Shown here: piece by piece, positions 1 to 10,924 of the stretch
Numbering within the stretch: the stretch's first letter is position 1
Layout of the letters: every line of letters starts with the position of its first letter
NCBI GenBank assembly: GCA_018857735.1
Contig: JABMCL010000882.1
Location: 862,001 to 926,000, forward strand
DNA length: 64,000 nt
DNA from: Alviniconcha marisindica
Lineage: Eukaryota; Mollusca; Gastropoda; Provannidae
Direction: 5' to 3'
Notes under the pieces: model-generated
Told to the model about the DNA's origin: nothing
Databases searched by the model: none
The model's input: only the letters and a program-made list of their open reading frames with translations
Made by a program: the position numbers and the translations under genes

Positions 1-3000
1 TGGGGGATGGGGGGGGGGCTTGTTTCGGCCTGAAGTCTGTGGTGGTGGAGCACCTTTCTTCCGCAGATCAGGGATGAAGAAAGATCGGTTAGTACTAGTT
101 AGTCACTGGTTAGTACTAGTTAGTCGCTGGTTAGTACTAGTTAGTCAGTCGCTGGTTAGTACTAGTTAGTCGCTGGATTTTACCATCCTGTCAACTGCAT
201 AGGGTCACTTTGGCATGAACGAATGAAACACTGAAAGCGTGTCTGCTTTGCCAGTGAAAAACAGGACTTTTCCACATGCTGTGTTGACTGTAGGGAGTAG
301 TGACTTATTGTTGAGAGTTTTGCAGTCGCAGGTGGTAACTGAGCCATGTGGTTACTACAGATGCAGCTAACGGACCAAGGATCAATTGGTGGCTGCATGT
401 TTTCAGAGGTCATCTTTCGTAGCTTGGGTCAGGAGCACTTTCTAACTTCTTCACTGCTGCCTTGTTGAATGATGCCTTGACTTTGAGTTTTATGTCAGTA
501 GAGGTACTTCTGCCATCAGTGCGTGCTGGCTGGTCTTGATACACGTATTACAGCGTCCTGCATATTAGATTAACGCTCAGGCGAACTACTGCTCAGTTCT
601 ACGAAAGGAGATTCCGGGTAAGTAGGAAGGCTTCAGCTGTTGTTTCTTGGAGCACACAAGTACTGTGACCTCAATGTATGAAGTGAGCAAGGTGAAGGAG
701 TTGTAGGTATGGTGTATTGATTTTGAAGTCGTGCTGCTCAAGTTTGTGGTGTCTGCTCTTGCGTGAGCTGTAGTGAATGACCGACTTCCTGACTGACGTC
801 AGAAAGAGCAAAGCTAGTTGAGAATAGATGTATGTGCTGCCAGAGGAATCCGATGACTGTAATCCTGCAATGGATGTGAAATATTGACTGTGGGAAGGCG
901 CACGCGTCACCCCTCTGGCGCTGACGGTAAAAAGACTGGAGGAAAAATGTGCGCAACACACATGCCCCATGTATGGAAGGCACGTTGTTAGGACTACGTC
1001 AGTTCGTGAGTTAATGCTTCAGCTTGACCAGGGATGAACTCTGAAGTTCTTAGCAATGGTGGTGGTTGTTACTCGCACACGTGGTTACAAAATCTGTTTC
1101 AAGATGGAAGAAGGAGCTAGTTTTCTCTGTTGACCTTTTGTGTGGGTGTGGGTGGGTGTTCTTTTCTTCACCAAGCGAAAGGTAGGGGCAGGATGGGGTG
1201 CGTCTCTTTTGTCTTGCTGGAAAGAGCTTTGGTCCAGTGACCCCATCTTTTGTCTTGCTGAAAAGAGCTGTGGTCTAGTGACCCCGTCTCTTGTCTTGTT
1301 GGAAATAAGCGTGGTCCAGCAACCCTGTCTCTGGTCTAGATGAAGAGAACGTTAATTCCTGCCCGTTTTCCTTTGTAGAAAATGTTTGTTAATTCCTGTT
1401 GATTCCAGCCAGTTCACTTTTTGTCAAATTCTTTTTTTCTTCTCTTGTCGCTACCACAAACTGGACTCACAAATGTCCCACAAAATGCAGTCCCACTGTC
1501 CCCCAAATGTCCCCCAAAACGGAATCCCACTGTCCCACAGAATAGACCCCCAGATGTCTCGCAAAATGCAATCCCGCTGTCCCACAAAATAGAGCCCCTG
1601 ATGTCTCAAGTCCAAGACCCCCAGATCTCCCAACTGAGACGGACCACCTAGTTAAAGCCTCAGGAAGCAGTCTCCCTTGTTGTTTTGTAGAATGCCTTCA
1701 TTAAAGTCCCCAATTTCCAGTAAAAAATAGACCACCACTGTCCTTTCAACTAATAGCCCCCACCACTAATACCTCCCTGCGTCAGTAGAGAAGACCCCCC
1801 ACTAGCGTACCTATCAAATATACCTGCTGATGCGCTAAGACAATTGTCGGTACCAGGAAGTGAAAGTGGCTTTAAGTAGAGACGTCCATACCAGCCGTTA
1901 GTTACGGAGCCAGATGGCCACCCCGCGGTGTTCCACAAAAGGACCGACCCCCCTCCCACAGAGTTGGAATGCAGCCTCTGTGTGTGTGTGTGGGTGTCTG
2001 TCTGTGTGTGTGTGTGTGTGTGTGTGCGTGCGCATGTGCGGGGAGATTGGTGTCAGTGTGTCACGCGGTGTGTATTGATCCCCTTGACCTCTTTCCATCC
2101 TTAATCCCATTGACACATCCCCTGCTGCTGCACTCAGCCTTCCACCCACCAGGCTGCATGCACGGCATGCAATCCGCGAGGTGCAGAGGTGCACGTTGAG
2201 CAATATCGCGCCCCGTCCTCTCTGTCTGCCTGTCGGGTCGGGTCGGGTCTGTCTGGTTGGGGCAAGGGGGCACGCTGAGGCTGGTTGGTTGGTGGTGCCG
2301 TACCAGGACCCTGATAAGTTGTGGAGTGTTGTGAGGTTTGGGACAGTTGGTACGGAGTGTTGCAGTCACTGTTTGGCTTCTGCCGTTTAGCTACTTCGCG
2401 GTGTTTGGCTCTGTCCCAGCCTGCCTCTGCCAGTCTGTCTGTCTGTCTCTCTGTAACCCCCCCACCCCTTCATCACACGTCCCTTACAAACCTCTCTCAC
2501 CCCTGTCCCCACCCCATCAGTATTAACTGTATGCTTGCACACACACAAGTACGTACGCACATGTATGTATAAGCTCCATGTGCACATGCATGCGTGCGCG
2601 CGCGCGCACACAACACACACACACCACACACACACACACACACACACTCACCTGTGTGTAACAAGGACTGATATTGCTCAGCACATCATGCTTACAAATC
2701 TTCATCCTTGTATAAGAAGTTGACAGTATATTTGCCAATCCCTTTTGCTCCTCCTCTTGTCCTCTTTCTGTCCCCCCCCCCCACCCCCCACCCCATTTAA
2801 ACTTTTTTTTCTTTTTTTCCCTTCTTTTTCTATATACTTATTAATTTCCGCCGGGTATTTCCTGAAAAAAGGAATGTAACTCAACAGGGTGCAGCTGAAT
2901 TGCCTCCTAATGTGCTTCCTGTTCTCTTTATGGTCTCCTAAAATTACTGCTACTGGGTTGAATGAATCATTTTTGATATCACCCTAACACAGTTGGGGGA

Positions 3001-3055
3001 GGGTGGGTGGGTTGCTGCAGTCACTGTGTCTGCCTGCCCTTTTGAAATACACTCA
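1..3055 (+). other. Presumed KDM6 intron upstream of exon 1, no coding exon recognised
   Basis: No UTX-like exon is visible here, although exon 1 starts mid-codon and needs an upstream exon. The stretch holds a tandem repeat built on gttagtactagttagtc (about 88-175), two degenerate repeats (1195-1345 with gtcttgctg and gtgacccc; 1460-1625 with cccacaaaatgcagtccc), a TG tract at 1978-2030, CA tracts at 2603-2647 and pyrimidine-rich runs near 2770-2830. The orientation is inferred from the gene. Confidence 0.5.
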
Positions 3056-3148
3056 AACTGTTCCAAAGACTGCTTATTTTAATAATGAAATGGTACATAC
3101 ACACAAACTGTTCCAAAGACTGCTTATTTTAATAATGAAACGGTACAA
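3056..3148. repeat. Tandem duplication of about 46 bp
   Basis: The segment actgttccaaagactgctta followed by ttttaataatgaaa occurs twice in direct succession, separated by a short acacacaaa stretch. It lies in the intron before exon 1 and looks like a recent local duplication. Confidence 0.8.
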
Positions 3149-3359
3149 AACATAGCGCAGTTTTTCAGGGTAGACCCCTCCGTCAGGCTGACAGCAAGCA
3201 GACTTTATGAACAGAGAAGTGCAATAACTAGGCTTTCAGTTGATAACTTGTGTGGGGAGGGAGGGGGGGTGGGGGGCTGTTAATTAAACAAACAAAAACA
3301 AAAATTAAGTTCTTTTTAACACAAACAAATGAGTTGAGGTCATCTGTTGATGCCTGACC

Positions 3360-4210
3360 AACGTTGTGTGTGTGTGTTACACTCTGACCAGTGTGTGTGT
3401 GTGTGCGTTCGTGTTGCAGTCTAACCAACATATGTGTTGCAGTTTGACGAACATGTGTGTATGTGTTGTAGTCTGCCCAAGGTGTGTGTGTTGCAGTCTG
3501 CCCAATATGCATGCGTTGCAGTCTGACCAGCATGCGTGTGTGTCCGTGTTGCAGTCTGACCAACTTGTGTGTGTGTGTGTGTTGCGGTCTGACCAACATG
3601 TGTGTGTGTGTTGCAGTCTGACCAACATGTGTGTGTGTGTGTGTGTTGCGGTCTGACCAACATGTGGTGGTCGTATGTGTGTGTTGCGTCTGACCAACTG
3701 TGTGTTGTGTGTGTTGCGGTCTGACCAACATGTGTGTGTATGTGTTGCAGTCTGACCAACGTGTGTGTGTGTGTGTTGCAGTCTGACCAACATGTGTGTG
3801 TGGTGATGTGTTGCGGTCTGACCAACATGTGTGTGTATGTGTTGCAGTCTGACCAACGTGTGTGTGTTGGTGACCAACATTGTGTGTGTGTGCGTCTGAC
3901 CAACATGTGTGTGTATGTGGTTGCAGGTCTGACCAACATGTGTGTGTATGTGTTGCAGTCTGACCAACATGTGTGTGTGTGTTGCAGTCTGACCAACATG
4001 TGTGTGTGTGTGTGTTGCGGTCTGACCAACATGTGTGTGTGTGTTGCACTGTGTGTGTATGTTTCTGACCAACATGTGTGTGTGTGTGGTTGCAGTCTGA
4101 CCAACATGTGTGGTTTTTGTGTTGCAGTCTGACCAACGTGTGTGTGTATGTGTTGCGTCTGACCAACATGTGTGTGTTGTGTGTGTTGCAGGTCTGACCA
4201 ACAGAGTGTG
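3360..4210 (+). repeat. Minisatellite with TG runs and gttgcagtctgaccaac core
   Basis: Roughly 25 copies of a unit made of gttgcagtctgaccaac plus a variable TG run, about 25-40 bp each, ending about 90 bp before exon 1. Every unit carries a TTGCAG or TTGCGG that resembles a 3' splice site. It is open in several frames on both strands only because it is a simple repeat. The same unit occurs in reverse orientation at 7050-7230. Confidence 0.92.
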
Positions 4211-4298
4211 GTGTGCAGTGACAACAGCGTGTGTGTTGTGGTGGGCAGCTGCCAGACATGGTGTGTGGTGCAGTTGCCACGTGGGGGTGGGGTTGCAG

Positions 4299-4425
4299 GG
4301 TGGCTGTACCACACAGCACCGCAGCTGGGAGACAAGGTGGAGCGAGAGCAGCGTGCCATCAGCAACCTCACCAAGTCTGTGGACCTGGACGCAAGCAACG
4401 GGCAGACATGGTACATGCTGGGCAG
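4299..4425 (+). CDS. KDM6A: KDM6 exon 1 of window: TPR repeat
   Basis: The acceptor is ggttgcag at 4291-4298 and the donor is gttagt at 4426. The exon reads [12 protein letters not shown] and then [11 protein letters not shown], matching the UTX TPR segment GWMHHTVDLLGDK and SGQSWYFLGR. The first two bases complete a Gly codon begun in an upstream exon outside the window, and the last two bases (AG) begin an Arg codon completed in exon 2. Confidence 0.93.
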
Positions 4426-6983
4426 GTTAGTCCCACTGTTTACTGCGGGGGGGGGGGTTGATACGTTTCTGATTTATCATGTCATGCAGTGGTGGTCCCT
4501 TGTGAAGCAGCAACGGGTCTGTTGTGTGAAACCCTGGGGGTCTGAAAGTCTGCGTTACGGGGCTGTGGGGAGCCGTTTGAGGATCGTGGGTAGTATAGGG
4601 GTTCATTTGCAAGATTCGAGGGTCACAGGCCTGGGGGTCTGTTTTTTTTGTACAGGCCATTTGGGGGTGGGGGTCTTTTCTTGTGGAACATCATAAGTAG
4701 GTGGTCAGTTCGGGTCAGTATCTCTTTTATGGGATCATGGGGGTTCCTTTTTGTTGAGCTGTGGGGATCTGTGGTAAAGGACAGCAAGGGCGGTTCAGTC
4801 CAGGGTGGTCGAATACCCGAATGTAGGGAGGCTAAGCACTTCAATAACGTGCAATTGGGGATGCAGCCTCAGGGTGGTAGAAAAAAAATACCCATGGGCT
4901 GAGCACTTGGGGATACAGGGCAGTCCTTATGCCTTGTGGGCGGAGCACTTGGGGATACAGGGCAGTCCTTATGCCATGTGGGCGGAGCACTTGGGGATAC
5001 AGGGCAGTCCTTATGCCTTGTGGGCGGAGCACTTGGGGATACAGGGCAGTCCTTACGCCTTGTGGGCGGAGCACTTGGGGATACAGGGCAGTCCTTACGC
5101 CTTGTGGGCGGAGCACTTGGGGATACAGGGCAGTCCTTACGCCTTGTGGGCGGAGCACTTGGGGATGCAGGGCAGTCCTTACGCCTTGTGGGCGGAGCAC
5201 TTGGGGATACAGGGCAGCCCTTACGCCTTATGGGCGGAGCACTTGGGGATACAGGGCAGTCCTTACGCCTTGTGAGCGGAGCACTTGGGGATACAGGGCA
5301 GTCCTTACGCCTTGTGGGCTGAGCACTTGGGGATACAGGGCAGTCCTTATGCCTTGGCTCTGTGATGGTGCTCACAACTCACTACCTTTGGTCAGTCTAG
5401 GTCTCCAAAAACAGATGACTTGTTGTCACGTGAACATATGTTTGTGCACTCTAGACAAAAGTGTTGTTAAACAAAGTTCCTTTTTGGGGGGGGTGGGGTG
5501 TTTCAGGTGTTGTTAAGCAAAATCCCTTTTTTGGGTGTGTGCGTGTGTTCCAGGTGCTGTTAAACGAAGTCCCTTTTTTGGGTGTGTGTGTGTTTCAGGT
5601 GTTGTTAAACAAAATCCTTTTTTTGGGTGTGTATGTGTGTGTGTGTTCCAGGTGCTGTTAAACGAAGTCCCTTTTTTTGGGTGTGTGTGTGTTTCAGGTA
5701 TTGTTAAACAAAATCCCCTTTTTTGGTGTGTGTGTTCCAGGTGCTACTCTAGGCTGAACAAGGTGCACGATGCCTTTGTTTCGTACCGACAGTCGATCGA
5801 CAAGTCCGAGGCCAATGCCGATACCTGGTGCTCTATAGGGTAAGGACACAGTGACAACGTAACGCAAACTCCAAGCATGATGATGGTGATTGCTTTTATG
5901 GAGCACTTTTCTCCGCTCTCGAGCAGACTCGCTGCACTCGCATGTGATTCTACATGAGTGAATAGCTTTTTATAGCACGTTTTTGAATATCCACTGAAAT
6001 AGCAGTGAGTTTGTAGCGAACAATTCAGATTATGTCAGGTGTTTCTTTTATAACTGCCCACGTTGCTTACGCCAGCAAAAATAAAACCAAGATTGTTTGA
6101 ATGAAGACGGACCTCCTTTTGTTTTGTTTTAACCCAGGGTGGATGCGCTTCGTGTTTACATAGGTGCATGGATGCTCTGTCTGCTTTGAAGCAGTCTTCA
6201 AGCTAAACTGCATACTCACTGCATGTTAAGCTTTTGCCTACTTTCTTCACAGCAAAGCAGCATGCATACCGATGTGTCATTTAAGAGTACTGCAACAGTT
6301 GGTAAAAGACTGCGTATCGTTATGTGAAGTTTCCACAAAAGACTGTGTATTCATTGTGTTAGGTTTCTGCAGCAGCTCAGCCCATATGTTGATGTGTGTT
6401 TTCAGATGTTGATGTTGACGTGTGCTTTCAGACGTTTGATGTTGGTGGATGTTTTCAGACGTTGATGTTGATGCATGTTTTCAGACGTTGACGTTTTCAG
6501 ACGCTGATGTTTGACGGACGTTTTCAGATGATGTTCATATGTGTTTCACACGTGTTTTCAGACAGTGTTGACGTGTGTTTTCAGAGTGCTGTATCAGCAG
6601 CAGAACCAGCCTATGGATGCACTGCAGGCATACATCTGCGCGGTACAGCTGGACAAGTCGCACTCGGCAGCGTGGACAGACCTGGCCATCCTGTACGAGA
6701 CGTGTAACCAGCCGAGTGATGCACTGGCCTGCTACCTGAACGCCACTCGCAACAAGGATGAGATCAGCGCCAACATAGCGGCCAAGATTAAGTTCCTGCA
6801 GCAGAACATCAACAATATCCCCATGCAGAACCTGCATAGCAAGTCAGTGGCCACCTTTTTTTCTCTTTTTTTATTTTTTATTTTGCTCTCTCCGCTCTGT
6901 CTTCCAACTGGAGACCAAACATAGGGGGGAGAGGGGGAGGGCAGAAGATGTTTCCCTCACCAATAAGGTCTGTTTGTCACACA

Positions 6984-7025
<42 letters not shown>

Positions 7026-10000
7026 CACACACAACACACACACACACACACACATTGGTCAGACTGACACATTTGTCAGTCTGCATCACACACACACACA
7101 CACATGTTGGTCAGATTTCAACACACACACACACACACCACACACATACACATACACACACACACGCACCACACACACACACACAACACACACACACACG
7201 TTGGTCAGACTGCAACACACACACAAGCATAAGCACACTGTTTGGTAAGATTGCAACACTAACAAGTCCAGCAAGGTGAGGGACACAGGTTCAAGGGAGG
7301 CAATAACACATTTTTTGTGGCTGGCCCCACAGTGGTGCTGTTTGTTCAACGATTGTTGTAGGAGGGCTCTGATGTCTGTCCTGAAAGTGCAAGAAGTTCA
7401 CACCTTTTATTTTTTATATTTTTTATTTAGCAGTGTCGTTTGTGTCTGGTTTTGAGAGTGTGTTGTTCTTTCAGGCCTCGACAACTGCCCAGCATAGAGG
7501 AGGCATGGCGTTTGCCCATCCCTGCAGAACTGACCTCGCGACAGAGCTCGGCGCCAGGGGCACCTGCACAACAGGTCTGTCAATCTCTGCACTCATGTCA
7601 GTCCTGTACCTGCACGGCAGGTGTGTCGTTCTCTGCCCGGTTCTAGACTTATTCACTGCTGTTGCAGTCATGCTGGTCTTGTAAGAGCCCGGAAGGCTTA
7701 CAAAGGTCCATGGATATGCGCATGCGCACACACACACACACACGCACACACCTAGACCCACACACACACTACAAATACATGCGCTTGTGAGAGGGATATG
7801 TGCAGGGCGTTGAAATTGGTGACCACTATCACAAAATGTGCTGCACAATCAGGGCAGGTTAAAATGGTACCAGACAGGCACTGGGGAGGGTGGCGGTTTG
7901 CAGGCGCAGTTTTCACTGTCCCTGTTGCTTGGCTAGACAAGAGCTCTGTTGTGTGCCATTTTGTCCTCATTGTCATTATAATTATTATGGCTGTTTTGCT
8001 TTGTGCTCAGAACGGGATGTCCAGCTCCGTGGCGGCACTGGCCGGTCAGCAGAGCTCCACCCCAGCTGTGTGTGTGTGTGTGTAGTTATTATTATTATTA
8101 TGGTCATTTCACTGTTGTGCACAGAATGGGATGTCCAACTCCGTGGCGGCACTGGCCAGTCAGCAGAGCTCCACCCCAGCTGTGTGTGTGTGGTGTGTGT
8201 GTGTGTGTAGTTATTATTATTATTATGGTCATTTCACTGTTGTACACAGAACGGGATGTCCAACTCCATGGCGGGACTGGCCAGTCAGCAGAGCTCCACC
8301 CCGGATGACCAGGCATCAGAGAAAAAGAAGCGCAAGCGGGTGAGTGTTGGAGCAGACTGAAATAAGAGGCTGTATATATATATTAGAGAGAGAGAGAGAG
8401 AGTATAACCTTTATATAGGAATCAGTCAAGCCGACCAGGCAGGCCTTGAAAAAGCCCCAAGATGGGCAAAAATGTGGAGTAAAACGTTTCCGATCCAAGA
8501 CATGCTTGAACTTACAATTTCTCTGCATGACACCATACCCGGTCCTTCCTGCACGGTACGGTGCCCAGGAGCCACAGAGAGCCTTGTTTTTCTGTCTATA
8601 TATATATATATATATATATATCATTTGTAAGGTCACTGCTAAGCGGGCTGATGCTATTGCATCGTTTGCATGACCTGTGGTAAGATGATGTTTTCATGTG
8701 AGTGTTCAGTCTCTTGTCTAATTTGAAACGTCCTGCACACTCACTTGCTGTCCTTGCTGGCTTGCTGGGAATGCAAGTCTAGATCTTGCTTTGAAGAGAA
8801 CCTCTCCTTTACGGTGCATTTCTTTGTTCTGTGCAATGGTGGCTTCAGGGTTTTGTTGGATGCAGGCACCTGCACTCTTTCAGCCTGAGGCCCAGGGTGT
8901 GGGTTGAGTTGAGTTGGTTCAGGCACACTGTGTGCGTACGCATCATCTGTGTGTGTGTGTGTGTATGTCCTCTGTGTGTGTACATGGCATCTGTGTGTGT
9001 GTGTGTTCATGTCCTCTGTGTACGTGTCATATGTGTGTGTGTGTGTGTGATGCATGTCCTCTGTGTGTGTACATGTCATCTGTGTGTGTGTGTGCATGTC
9101 CTCTGTGTGTGTACCTGTCCTCTGTGTGTGTACCTGTCATCTGTGCGTGGGTGTGCATGTCCTCTGTGTGTGTACCTGTCCTCTGTGCGTGGGTGTGCAT
9201 GTCCTCTGTGTGTGTACCTGTCCTCTGTGTACATGCGTGTGGTAATGAGACATTTTCGCTTTTTGTCTCCAGCCAGCAAAGGAGTTGGCTGAGGTGGACG
9301 TGCCCTCTGTGTGTGTACATGTTACAGCAAGAGACATTTTCGCTTTTTGTCTCCAGCCAGCAAAGGAGTTTGCTGAGGTGGACGTGCCCTCTGTGTGTGT
9401 ACATGTTACAGCAAGAGACATTTTCGCTTTTTGTCTCCAGCCAGCAAAGGAGCTGCCGAGGTGGCTGCACCCCTGCCCCTCTGTGTACTGTTACAGCACA
9501 GCATTTTCGCTTTTTGTCTCCAGCCAGCAAAGGATTTCCCTGAGGTGGACGTGCCCTCTGTGTGTGTACATGTTACAGCAGATGACATTTTCGCTTTTTG
9601 TCTCCACCCAGCAAAGGAGTTTGCTGAGGTGGACGTGCCCTCTGTGTGTGTACATGTTTCAGCAGAGCATTTTCGCTTTTTGTCTCCAGCCAGCAAAGGA
9701 GTTTGCTGAGGTGGACGTGCCCTTGTGTGTGTACATGTTCAGAGAGTTTTCGCTTTTTGTCTCCAGCCAGAAAGGAGTTGGCGGAGGTGGACGTGCCCTC
9801 TGTGTGTGTACATGTTATAACAAGAGACTTTTTCGCTTTTTGTCTCCAGCCAGCAAAGGAGTTTGCTGAGGTGGACGTGCCCTCTGTGTGTGTACATGTT
9901 ATAACAAGAGACTTTTTCGCTTTTTTGTCTCCAGCCAGCAAAGGAGCCTGCCGAGGTGGCTGCACCCCCTCCCCCTCCTCCTCCTCCCCCCCCTCCTCCT

Positions 10001-10176
10001 CCTCCTCCTCCTCCTCCACCCCAGCAAGCTCCGGGACCCCAGCCGCTGGGTCCCACACAGATGCAGCTCCTGCAGTACCTCCTCAGCAACAGGGTCAGTG
10101 GCACGAGGCTCTCTCACTCTGTCCCCCTTTCTCTGTGGCTGTTGTTTTTCACTGACAGTGTAGTTCTTTTTTTAAT

Positions 10177-10207
<31 letters not shown>

Positions 10208-10883
10208 GGGGGGGTGCTGCATGCTTGTATGGTACTGTGTCAGAGAAGTTAGCTCTGTCCAGAAAGTTGGTTGTGGAGTTTGATGGAAATATTGTCAATC
10301 AGCTTTCTCTTTGTCCGTTTTGTTGTTGATTTTTTTTTAAACTTTTTTTTCTTCTTCGTGTGGGTTCACGTGTTTGCAGGAGTGGTTCGTTGTGTTGACG
10401 CTGTGCAGACGAAAGCATGGGTGCATGATTGGGGAGCGTCAGAACTGGGGTATTTCTGAGAGAGAGAAAAATTGCACTCTGTGCAGGAGGAAAATGGGGG
10501 GGGGGGGGGGGGGATCCTTGTGCATCTAATGCATTTTAGTAGCTGTAGTATGATATGTCTTTTGATAAGGCATCGCCTCGTATTTGTTTTGAAAATTGAA
10601 TTTGTTTTTAATCTGGAGCAATCGTGTACACCCTTGCAAGGATGTATATGTGTGTGGTACTTACACTAAAAAAAAAATCGTTTTTTATCAGCTTGGGCAA
10701 TAAATAAGATTATGGTTTGTCTTCAGTGCAGTATAGCAGTATGTCAATTTTGACATTGACTTTTTGTGGAGGACGCTCTGTTAACGATGGCTGGGTTGCT
10801 TTTGTGTGCAGGATCAGTTAAACCAGCAGCAGCGCCAGTTGTTACAGCAGCTGCAGCAGCAATTGCTGTTATCACAGCAGCAT

Positions 10884-10924
<41 letters not shown>

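Noticed and set aside
67..87. Possible 21-bp micro-exon atcagggatgaagaaagatcg between ttccgcag and gttagt
   Set aside because: Splice-like sites are present, but the seven residues have no UTX counterpart and chance sites of this quality are common.
3228..4430. Long open frames (up to 363 codons) rich in His/Thr or Cys/Val
   Set aside because: They translate the TG/CA minisatellite in several frames on both strands; no codon bias, domain or splice support.
4805..5516. Overlapping open frames with 14-residue repeats on both strands
   Set aside because: A 42-bp intronic repeat with a period divisible by three keeps every frame open; it lies between two conserved TPR exons and has no splice link to them.
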